From positions 1 to 64,000 of the forward strand of contig NZ_JSVC01000010.1 of the NCBI RefSeq assembly GCF_000814475.1: a DNA stretch of 64,000 nt, read 5' to 3'. Numbering within the stretch: position 1 is the first letter of the stretch; every line of letters begins with the position of its first letter. Source of the stretch: Flavihumibacter solisilvae (GTDB lineage: Bacteria; Bacteroidota; Bacteroidia; Chitinophagales; Chitinophagaceae). Both the position numbers and the translations under genes were made by a program. Positions 51,039 to 57,909 of the stretch are shown piece after piece. The notes beneath the pieces are model-generated. The model was not told the DNA's origin and searched no databases. It saw only the letters and a program-made list of their open reading frames with translations.

Positions 51039-51419
51039 ATGGAAAAAAAGATCATCATGACCACGAAGGCTCCCGATCCGATCGGACCTTACAGCCAGGC
51101 TGTCGAGGCCGGCAATTTAGTATTCCTCTCCGGCCAGGTTGCATTCAATCCAGAAACCGGCAGCATTGATGCTACCGATATTCCAGGTGAAACCGTGCAG
51201 GTAATGAAAAACCTGGACGCAGTGCTCCGGGAAGCCGGCTTAACCTTCGACAATGTCGTTAAAACGACCATCTTCCTGAGTGACATGAGTCATTTTGCCG
51301 CAGTGAACGAAGTGTATGGTAAATATTTCAAGGGAAATTATCCAGCCCGCGAAACGGTGGCAGTAAAGGGCCTGCCAAGGAACGTAAACGTGGAAATATC
51401 TATGATTGCCCTTAAGTAA
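51039..51419 (+). CDS. ridA: RidA family enamine/imine deaminase
   Basis: 126 aa from the ATG at 51039. Family blocks: APDPIGPYSQAVEAGNLVFL, SGQVAFNPETG, VQVMKNLDAVLREAG, KTTIFLSDMSHFAAVNEVY and FKGNYPARETVAVKGLPR, which holds the substrate-binding Arg. It hydrolyses reactive 2-aminoacrylate and related enamines to 2-ketoacids, protecting PLP enzymes; its neighbour kbl is one such. The frame is open upstream to 50991, but this part lies across the divergent promoters. Confidence 0.93.
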   Translation: MEKKIIMTTKAPDPIGPYSQAVEAGNLVFLSGQVAFNPETGSIDATDIPGETVQVMKNLDAVLREAGLTFDNVVKTTIFLSDMSHFAAVNEVYGKYFKGNYPARETVAVKGLPRNVNVEISMIALK

Positions 51420-51424
51420 TTCAA

Positions 51425-51459
51425 TAAGTGAATAGGTGTGGTTCACCTATTCACTTATC
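51425..51459. terminator. Bidirectional terminator between ridA and kbl
   Basis: A perfect 15-bp inverted repeat: ATAAGTGAATAGGTG (51425-51439), 5-nt loop, CACCTATTCACTTAT (51445-51459), between two convergent stop codons. AT-rich stem without a clear U-tract. Confidence 0.65.
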
Positions 51460-51472
51460 CACTATTCGCAAG

Positions 51473-52669
51473 TCAGACTACCGATTTTATCACTTCGAGT
51501 TCCTTTCCGACTTTGGTAAATGCAGCAATTGCGGTATCGAGGTGATGCTGGTCGTGCGCTGCACTGAGCTGGACGCGGATCCGGGCCTGTCCTTTTGCTA
51601 CGACGGGGAAGAAGAACCCGATCACGTAGATCCCTTCTTCAAGGAGACGGGCCGCAAACTTTTGGGCAATTACGGCATCATATAACATAATGGGAACGAT
51701 GGGGTGATCGCCTGGACGGATATCAAAACCCGCATCGGTCATCTTTGAGCGAAAATATTTCGTGTTGTTTTCCAGCTTGTCGCGGAGTGCCGTCGTTTCA
51801 CTGAGCATGTCGAGGACAGAGATAGAGGCGCCAACGATCGAGGGAGCAAGTGTATTGCTGAAAAGATAGGGCCGGCTTCTCTGGCGGAGCATTTCGATGA
51901 TCTCGCGGCGGCCACTTGTAAAGCCACCGGATGCACCCCCGAGTGCTTTACCGAGCGTACCCGTAATAATATCGATACGGCCCATTACGCCCCTGTATTC
52001 GTGGGTACCCCGGCCGGTTTTCCCCAGGAACCCGGAAGAATGGCATTCATCGATCATGACGATAGCATCGTATTTGTCTGCCAGGTCGCAGATGCGATCG
52101 AGCTGTGCGATGGTACCATCCATGCTGAATGAGCCGTCAGTTACAATTATCCGGCTCCTGGCATCCTGGGATTGCTGAAGCTGGGTTTCCAGGTCAGTCA
52201 TATCGTTATGCTTATACCTGAAACGGCGGGCCTTGCAAAGCCTTACGCCATCAATGATTGAAGCGTGGTTCAGTTCATCTGAAATAATAGCATCCTGGTC
52301 ACCGAAAAGCGGTTCGAAAACACCACCGTTGGCGTCAAAGGCGGCTGCGTAAAGGATAGTGTCTTCCGTGCCGAGAAAATCCGCAATTTTCTTTTCCAGT
52401 TCTTTATGAATATCCTGTGTTCCGCAGATAAAACGAACGCTGCTCATTCCATAACCATGGGAATCGATGGCCTGGTGAGCGGCTTCGATCACCTTGGGAT
52501 GGGAGGAAAGCCCCAGGTAGTTATTGGCACAAAAATTCAATACCTGCCTGCCGTTGACCGTAATCTCCGCACCCTGCTCACTGGTAATAATCCTTTCTGA
52601 TTTGAAAAGTCCGGCCGACCTGATCTCTTCCAGCTCCACGCCGATGCGCTGGACAAATTTTTCGTTCAT
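51473..52669 (-). CDS. kbl: Glycine C-acetyltransferase (2-amino-3-ketobutyrate CoA ligase)
   Basis: 398 aa PLP-dependent alpha-oxoamine synthase. Blocks: FCANNYLGLSSHPKVIEA, DECHSSGFLGKTGRGTHE, and the PLP lysine in IITGTLGKALGGASGGF (about residue 243). GMSSVRFICGTQDIHKELE is diagnostic of KBL versus the closely related BioF and HemA. It makes glycine and acetyl-CoA from 2-amino-3-oxobutyrate in threonine breakdown. Threonine dehydrogenase is not adjacent. Confidence 0.92.
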   Translation of the reverse strand: MNEKFVQRIGVELEEIRSAGLFKSERIITSEQGAEITVNGRQVLNFCANNYLGLSSHPKVIEAAHQAIDSHGYGMSSVRFICGTQDIHKELEKKIADFLGTEDTILYAAAFDANGGVFEPLFGDQDAIISDELNHASIIDGVRLCKARRFRYKHNDMTDLETQLQQSQDARSRIIVTDGSFSMDGTIAQLDRICDLADKYDAIVMIDECHSSGFLGKTGRGTHEYRGVMGRIDIITGTLGKALGGASGGFTSGRREIIEMLRQRSRPYLFSNTLAPSIVGASISVLDMLSETTALRDKLENNTKYFRSKMTDAGFDIRPGDHPIVPIMLYDAVIAQKFAARLLEEGIYVIGFFFPVVAKGQARIRVQLSAAHDQHHLDTAIAAFTKVGKELEVIKSVV

Positions 52670-52748
52670 GCTAAAATTTTAGGTTGTAAAAATAGGGCAG
52701 GCTGTAACGTATTCCATTTAACTTGCGTCAAATCCTTAAAACCAGGTC

Positions 52749-52973
52749 ATGAAAGTTCGGGATAAGTGGCGAATTGCCATAATGATTGTCATCACTTCAG
52801 CAGCAGTTTTTGCCTTCCGGCAGCACGCGCTGTCAGTTTACCAGCACCAGAACCATAAGTGTTCCAGCAAGGAACCTGAGTGCCCGAAAGTACCCGGGAA
52901 TGGCAAGGAGGGATCTGTGCAGGGCGGCGAAGGGTCGATCATCTGGAATTCACTGTCTGACCATTTATTATAA
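52749..52973 (+). CDS. Small secreted or membrane-anchored hypothetical protein
   Basis: 74 aa from the ATG at 52749. The N-terminal positively charged and hydrophobic part (RIAIMIVITSAAVFAF) is a signal peptide or anchor; the mature part is polar with two Cys (HKCSSKEPECPK) and Gly-rich (GNGKEGSVQGGEGS). A near-consensus -7 (TAACTTGC) and a strong terminator bracket it, which supports a real monocistronic gene. No family known to me. Confidence 0.6.
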   Translation: MKVRDKWRIAIMIVITSAAVFAFRQHALSVYQHQNHKCSSKEPECPKVPGNGKEGSVQGGEGSIIWNSLSDHLL

Positions 52974-52999
52974 GCAATTAGCCATGAAAGAAGTTAATG

Positions 53000-53027
53000 A
53001 TCCAGCCCCGACGGCTGGATTTTTTTT
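53000..53027 (+). terminator. Rho-independent terminator of the small secreted protein gene
   Basis: ATCCAGCC (53000-53007), loop CCGAC, GGCTGGAT (53013-53020), then a run of T to 53027. Perfect 8-bp stem. Confidence 0.9.
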
Positions 53028-53102
53028 GAACAGGTGTAACTTTATCATGAAGCTGACCGTATTACATATGAAACCGCCTATAAAATTCAAGTACAACTGT
53101 TT

Positions 53103-53588
53103 ATGACAGAAAGGGAATACAATGAATGCGTCAGGTTACATGCGGATAACGTTTACCGGTTTATCCTGAAAAACCTCAGGCATGAAGATGACGCCAGGGA
53201 TGTGGTTCAGTCTGCTTTTGAAAAAATGTGGCTGAAACGGGAAGAGGTATCTTATGACAAGAGCAAAAGTTACCTGTTTACCGTGGCTTACCATCAGATG
53301 ATCGATCACCTGAGGAAAGTTAAACGGATAACACTGAAGGAGGAGTTTCATGAACACACGAGCATCATCAACAAACCGGCAAACAACCTCAAGAAAGTGC
53401 TGGACGAAGCTTTGGCAAAATTGAGTGAAACCCAGCGGAGCCTGGTTCTGCTGAAGGATTATGAGGGTTATTCTTATGAAGAGATCGGCAAGATCACTTC
53501 GTTAAGCGAAAGCCAGGTGAAGGTTTACCTCCACCGGGCGAGGATCCAGCTGAGGAATTACCTGGTAAAACCGGAGAACGTGTTATAA
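53103..53588 (+). CDS. ECF-type RNA polymerase sigma factor
   Basis: 161 aa. Sigma region 2 (about 10-75; RFILKNLRHEDDARDVVQSAFEKMW in parts) and region 4 (about 105-155; TLSESQVKVYLHRA-like GKITSLSESQVKVYLHRARIQL) are both present; regions 1 and 3 are missing, as in ECF sigma factors. It is followed, 24 bp downstream, by a membrane protein with a duplicated N-terminal module, a likely anti-sigma factor, and then an outer-membrane barrel. The group probably answers an envelope signal. Confidence 0.92.
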   Translation: MTEREYNECVRLHADNVYRFILKNLRHEDDARDVVQSAFEKMWLKREEVSYDKSKSYLFTVAYHQMIDHLRKVKRITLKEEFHEHTSIINKPANNLKKVLDEALAKLSETQRSLVLLKDYEGYSYEEIGKITSLSESQVKVYLHRARIQLRNYLVKPENVL

Positions 53589-53612
53589 TGTGTTACCCAA
53601 AAAAGGCAAACA

Positions 53613-54701
53613 ATGAACATCAACAGACATAATTACGAAGAGTTTTTCCTGATGTATGCCGACAATGAACTTTCGGCTGCGGACAGGGCCGCCGTTGAGG
53701 CATTCGTGATGGATCATCCCGACCTGAAGACCGAACTGGAGATGCTGTTACAGACTATTCTTCCCGCAGACGACCTGAATGTCTTCTCGGAAAAGGAAAG
53801 CCTGTACCGGACCACTGATACCTCCCTTGTTAACCTGACGAATTATGAATCCTTTTTTGTCCGTTATGCTGATGATGAACTGACCAACGACGAAAAAGCA
53901 GCTACAGAACAGTTTGTATATCGTCACCCCGAATGTGAGGCAGATTTTGAAACGATTCAGCGGGCGAAGCTGGTTCCGGATATCACGATCCAGTTCCCTG
54001 ATAAATCAATCCTGTACAGAAGCGAATCCGGCAAACGTAAACCGGTAGTCGCACTCTGGATGAGGTATTCTGCAGCAGCTGCCGTTATCATACTTGCCGC
54101 AATATTATGGGTTAGCCAAAGGCCGATGCCTGTTACACCCGATACAGGTACAATAGCGATAACAGAACAGGGCAAAGAACAGGACAAAGCACAAAATAAG
54201 CCGGGCTTACAGGAAATTGAGCAGCCGAAGGAAACTGTTGTAAAAGAAAGTCAGCTGGCTGCAACCGAAAAAATAAAACCCGCAAGGAAATCTGCGGACC
54301 AGGCACCTGAAGCCGCCCGGGTAAATGGCAGGGAAGAAACATTACTCGCTTCGAAAGGCCAGCAACCGGTGCAGGCAACAAATTTGCAACCTGCCACGGG
54401 GATCCGTCCAACCGAGAAAACATTACCCGTACCAGAGGTGGTTGCCGTTGCAGAGAAAGCTAAACCGGATGTTACGATCAGTCAGCCGGTATATGTAGAG
54501 ACCAACAATACACCCAATGTGGTATATGCGAACAACACAGACAGGGAAGACATCATTTATGTAGGAACAGAAAATGTTTCCAGGAAAACCCCGGTTCGCG
54601 GACTGCTTCGTAAGGCAGGACGGTTCCTTGAACAAAACAACCCGCTATCAACTGAACGGAAAAGATCTGGCGTCTTTACTGCCAGCAATGAACAGGAATA
54701 A
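53613..54701 (+). CDS. Putative anti-sigma factor with duplicated N-terminal module
   Basis: 362 aa. Two tandem N-terminal modules, residues about 5-65 and 74-138, are recognisably alike (NYEEFFLMYADNELSAADR / NYESFFVRYADDELTNDEK, each ending SLYR or SILYR). A single transmembrane helix follows (about 148-168, YSAAAAVIILAAILWVS), then a long Gln/Lys/Pro/Glu-rich periplasmic tail (about 175-362). The layout (cytosolic domain, one helix, extended outside part) fits an anti-sigma factor beside an ECF gene, but no zinc-binding HxxxCxxC motif is present. Function is inferred from context. Confidence 0.75.
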   Translation: MNINRHNYEEFFLMYADNELSAADRAAVEAFVMDHPDLKTELEMLLQTILPADDLNVFSEKESLYRTTDTSLVNLTNYESFFVRYADDELTNDEKAATEQFVYRHPECEADFETIQRAKLVPDITIQFPDKSILYRSESGKRKPVVALWMRYSAAAAVIILAAILWVSQRPMPVTPDTGTIAITEQGKEQDKAQNKPGLQEIEQPKETVVKESQLAATEKIKPARKSADQAPEAARVNGREETLLASKGQQPVQATNLQPATGIRPTEKTLPVPEVVAVAEKAKPDVTISQPVYVETNNTPNVVYANNTDREDIIYVGTENVSRKTPVRGLLRKAGRFLEQNNPLSTERKRSGVFTASNEQE

Positions 54702-54734
54702 ACAATCACTTACTCATACGATAAAACGAAGGAT

Positions 54735-55562
54735 ATGCTAAAGAATATCACATTCTTGGCCATGATAAGCTTTGCCGCAACCGGCGCAATGGCCCAGACA
54801 GACAGCACTGAAAAGAAATCAGATACCACGCGGATCGGTAATATTATCATCATCAATGACGGTACCGGAACTCCTTCCGGCCAGGGTTCAGATGAAGTGT
54901 ACCGGAAAAAGTCAGCCCGCACTTCCAACCTGCATACAGACTGGATGGTATTTGACATCGGGTTCAACAACTTCAACGACAAGACGGATTATTCCAGCGA
55001 AGGAGCGCAGAACTATGCACCGGGAAGCGATGCGAACTGGTTCAATCTCCGGAATGGGAAGTCAGTGAACGTGAACATCTGGCTGCTGATGCAGAAGCTG
55101 AACCTGGTGAATCATGTGGTGAACCTGAAATACGGATTGGGAATTGAGTTGTACAATTTTCACTACGAGGAAAATATCCGTTATGCCAAGAACCCTCCGG
55201 GAGTGTACAAAGATGTAATTGATTACAGGAAAAATAAACTGGCGACCGATTATGTAACTGTTCCCCTGATGCTCAATTTTAATTTCACGCCGCATAACCC
55301 TTCGCACAAATCATTTGGAATAAGTGCGGGAGTAAGCGCAGGTTACCTTTACAGTTCGAGAAATAAATATATCAGTGATGAAACAGACAAGGAAAAGACA
55401 AAGGGTAACCTGGGGTTGAATGATTTCAAACTGTCATATATAGCCGAAATTCAGTTGGGCCCGATCCAGTTCTATGGTTCCTATGCATCAAAAACAATGT
55501 ATAAGAACGGGCTTGATCATACTCCATACTCATTCGGCCTCCGGTTCAATCACTGGCAATAA
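54735..55562 (+). CDS. Outer-membrane beta-barrel protein (PorT-like)
   Basis: 275 aa. Signal peptide (FLAMISFAATGAMAQ), a polar N-terminal linker (about 25-55), then amphipathic strands (WMVFDIGFNNFNDKTDY, FGISAGVSAGYLYSS, IAEIQLGPIQFYGSYASKT) and a C-terminal aromatic YSFGLRFNHWQ. It is the third gene of the ECF sigma operon and may be its regulated output or sensor. A terminator follows at 55589. Confidence 0.78.
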   Translation: MLKNITFLAMISFAATGAMAQTDSTEKKSDTTRIGNIIIINDGTGTPSGQGSDEVYRKKSARTSNLHTDWMVFDIGFNNFNDKTDYSSEGAQNYAPGSDANWFNLRNGKSVNVNIWLLMQKLNLVNHVVNLKYGLGIELYNFHYEENIRYAKNPPGVYKDVIDYRKNKLATDYVTVPLMLNFNFTPHNPSHKSFGISAGVSAGYLYSSRNKYISDETDKEKTKGNLGLNDFKLSYIAEIQLGPIQFYGSYASKTMYKNGLDHTPYSFGLRFNHWQ

Positions 55563-55588
55563 GAAACAGCTGGAACGATATTTTCAAG

Positions 55589-55613
55589 GCAGCCCCCAAA
55601 GGGCTGCTTTTTT
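55589..55613 (+). terminator. Rho-independent terminator of the ECF sigma operon
   Basis: GCAGCCC (55589-55595), loop CCAAA, GGGCTGC (55601-55607), then six T. Perfect 7-bp stem. Confidence 0.9.
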
Positions 55614-55655
55614 ATTGCCTCCTTCTTGGTATATTAGATATTAAAATATGTTTAG

Positions 55656-56063
55656 ATGAGTTATAATGTAATTGACATTGAAGGAATAGGTGAAACCTAT
55701 GCGGCAAAACTCGAGCAACATGGCATCCGTACAACAGTGGACCTTCTGCAGAAGGCGGGAACCAAAGCGGGGAGGGAAATCCTTGCTGCGGGGACGCGGA
55801 TCCCGGAAACCCTTATCCTTACCTGGGTAAATCATGCAGACCTGTTCCGGTTATCCGGCGTAGCCGGGCAAACGGCGGAATTGCTGGAGGCGGCGGGAGT
55901 GGATACGGTGAAAGAACTGGCCAACAGGCGGGCCGATAACCTGCATAAAAGGCTGATGGAGATAAATACGGAATTCGGCCTGTCGGGAAGGGTTCCGGCC
56001 GTAGACAAGCTGGAAGCCCTGATCACGGAAGCCAAAGCCCTTGACCAGAAGGTATTTCATTAG
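55656..56063 (+). CDS. DUF4332 protein, helix-hairpin-helix-like
   Basis: 135 aa, cytosolic, mostly helical. IEGIGETYAAKLEQHGIRTTVDLL and the second half RLSGVAGQTAELLEAAGVDTVKELAN (each given in part) show two helix-hairpin-helix-like units typical of DUF4332, similar to DNA-polymerase lambda/RuvA hairpins. Nucleic-acid contact is possible but unshown. It leads a co-directional group with BON, LysM and L,D-transpeptidase genes. Confidence 0.78.
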   Translation: MSYNVIDIEGIGETYAAKLEQHGIRTTVDLLQKAGTKAGREILAAGTRIPETLILTWVNHADLFRLSGVAGQTAELLEAAGVDTVKELANRRADNLHKRLMEINTEFGLSGRVPAVDKLEALITEAKALDQKVFH

Positions 56064-56089
56064 ATTTCTTCATAATTAAAAAGCAGAGT

Positions 56090-56575
56090 ATGAAAAGTCA
56101 GATTACCCGGGCATTACTTGGGTTAGTTATGGGGCTGATAGTCGCCCTGAGCGCCTGTAAACCTAAGGATGCCGACATTGAAAAGAGTATTGCGGGCGCC
56201 ATATCCGCTTACCCCGGCGTGAGTGTAACGGTCAATGACGGAACCGCAACATTAACCGGCGAGGTAGCGGATGAGTCCACCCGTTCAGCCGTTGAAACTG
56301 CAGCAAAGTCAGTCAAGGGGGTTAAATCTGTCAACAACCAGCTCACGGTTCCACCGCCGCCACCACCGCCGGTAACCATAAACCCGGATGCCACCCTGCA
56401 GCAATCCGTTTCGACAATAATTACGGATATGAAGCTATCCAAAGTGAACGCGGCAGTTTCGGATGGGGTGATCACGCTGACCGGCGAGATCAAAAAGGCA
56501 GAATTGCCGGGGCTGATCCAGAAACTCAATGAGATCAAGCCCAAAAAGATCGAGAATAAGTTGGTGATCAAATAA
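56090..56575 (+). CDS. BON-domain lipoprotein (two BON domains)
   Basis: 161 aa. Lipoprotein signal (LIVALSACKPKD). BON domain 1 about 30-90 (VSVTVNDGTATLTGEVAD) and BON domain 2 about 105-161 (NAAVSDGVITLTGEIK), with a poly-proline linker (PPPPPPP) between. OsmY-like proteins of this type bind phospholipid or envelope surfaces in stress. Follows the DUF4332 gene by 26 bp and precedes the LysM gene by 12 bp. Confidence 0.87.
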   Translation: MKSQITRALLGLVMGLIVALSACKPKDADIEKSIAGAISAYPGVSVTVNDGTATLTGEVADESTRSAVETAAKSVKGVKSVNNQLTVPPPPPPPVTINPDATLQQSVSTIITDMKLSKVNAAVSDGVITLTGEIKKAELPGLIQKLNEIKPKKIENKLVIK

Positions 56576-56587
56576 AAACAAACAACA

Positions 56588-56962
56588 ATGGCATTGAAAG
56601 ACAAATACAAGGAGTTGATCGATGCGGCCATGGCCCAGGGGATCAATGACCTTCAGGTGAGGGAGCAGGACGGGGTATTATATATAGATGGGACGGCGCC
56701 GGGAGAATCGGTAAAGCAGTCACTCTGGGATACGTATGAAAAGCTGAATCCCGATTTCAGGGATTCTGATCTTATCATGAACCTAACGGTAGCGGGAGGC
56801 GGAGCGGAAACCTATACCGTAAAAAGCGGCGACAACCTGAGTAAAATCGCGAAGAAATATCCCGGGCTGAGCTGGAAGGATATTTACGAAGCGAACAAAG
56901 ACCAGATAAAAGATCCAGACCTGATTCAGCCGGGATGGAAGCTTAAGATCCCTTCAAAATAA
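56588..56962 (+). CDS. LysM-domain protein, Kbp/YgaU-like
   Basis: 124 aa without a signal peptide. The N-terminal region (about 1-65; VREQDGVLYIDGTAPGE) resembles a BON domain, and the C-terminal LysM (about 76-122; ETYTVKSGDNLSKIAKKY, WKDIYEANKDQI, IQPGWKLKIP) completes the arrangement of E. coli Kbp/YgaU, a cytosolic potassium-binding protein. No signal sequence supports a cytosolic location, unlike most LysM proteins. Confidence 0.85.
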   Translation: MALKDKYKELIDAAMAQGINDLQVREQDGVLYIDGTAPGESVKQSLWDTYEKLNPDFRDSDLIMNLTVAGGGAETYTVKSGDNLSKIAKKYPGLSWKDIYEANKDQIKDPDLIQPGWKLKIPSK

Positions 56963-56964
56963 AG

Positions 56965-56991
56965 AAGCGCCCCGTTACCGGGGCGCTTTTG
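56965..56991 (+). terminator. Rho-independent terminator after the LysM gene
   Basis: AAGCGCCCCG (56965-56974), loop TTAC, CGGGGCGCTT (56979-56988) then TT. Perfect 10-bp stem. It separates the DUF4332-BON-LysM group from the L,D-transpeptidase. Confidence 0.9.
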
Positions 56992-57092
56992 TTAAGGCAA
57001 TTCAAAGTTTTTCCACATCCGAAATATTTGGATAACCGGCAGCGTTTTTGAAGGAGTTAAAACCGTCGAAGCTCCTTTAAAAACAAACCTTT

Positions 57093-57650
57093 ATGCAGCT
57101 GTCACGCGTATCCGTATCCCTAATGCTTTTATGCACCACCGCATTATTTTCTTTTTCGGGTCACCACTACCGTAAGATCCGTTACAACCGGCTTAATGGC
57201 GAACTCAATGGAACGCCGCGCCTCCTGATCGACAAATCCGACTACGAACTGAGCGTTTTTGATGATGAGGGGTGGTATGCGACCTACCCGGTCGTGTTTG
57301 GCGAGAAGACCCTCGGGGACAAGATGATCGAGGGTGACCGTAAAACACCGGAGGGTGAGTATAAGATCGTTTCAAAGCGCCCGCATGAAAAATGGGGCCA
57401 GATCATGCTCATCGACTATCCCACACCGGCTGACCAGGCCAAGTTCAAGGACAGGAAATCCAAGGGCCTGATTCCGTCAAAAGCCAGGATTGGTAATGGC
57501 ATTGGCATCCATGGTACCTGGCAGCGGGATGACATGGCAGTGGATTATTTCCAGAACTGGACCAACGGCTGTATAAGCCTCAAGCGGTCCGAAATGGAAG
57601 AGCTTTATGCCATGATCCCGATCGGAACCAGGGTGAGTATCCGAAAATAG
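57093..57650 (+). CDS. L,D-transpeptidase (YkuD family), secreted
   Basis: 185 aa. Signal peptide (VSLMLLCTTALFSFSG). The YkuD domain spans about residues 40-183 (RLLIDKSDYELSVFDDEGW, IGIHGTW with the conserved His, and the catalytic Cys in WTNGCISLKRSEM). It forms or exchanges 3-3 crosslinks in peptidoglycan or anchors proteins. It stands between two terminators, so it is probably monocistronic. Confidence 0.9.
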   Translation: MQLSRVSVSLMLLCTTALFSFSGHHYRKIRYNRLNGELNGTPRLLIDKSDYELSVFDDEGWYATYPVVFGEKTLGDKMIEGDRKTPEGEYKIVSKRPHEKWGQIMLIDYPTPADQAKFKDRKSKGLIPSKARIGNGIGIHGTWQRDDMAVDYFQNWTNGCISLKRSEMEELYAMIPIGTRVSIRK

Positions 57651-57685
57651 GGTAGTTTTCCCCTATAAATTTCCTCAAAAAACTT

Positions 57686-57713
57686 TAGCCATATCATAGA
57701 TATGGCTATTTTT
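57686..57713 (+). terminator. Terminator of the L,D-transpeptidase gene, overlapping a TAnnTTTG box
   Basis: TAGCCATATC (57686-57695), loop ATA, GATATGGCTA (57699-57708), then five T. The 3' arm plus U-tract reads TATTTTTG (57707-57714), a perfect -7 box. A small further hairpin AGGGG/CCCCT lies at 57728-57745 in the leader of the next gene. Confidence 0.8.
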
Positions 57714-57909
57714 GTTCGTACCTTAACAGGGGATATTACGCCCCTCAAAGTCTTCCAACTATCCTTTACAGATCGACCAGTTTATTTTAAATCCTTTTTC
57801 CCTGTCGTAGAAATTTTGATTTTCAACGGTAAGCCCCGCTTCTGCCGCTGACTATTACAATTTCAAAACTGATCTGTTTATGTATTCACATCCAAACAAA
57901 TACTCTAAA

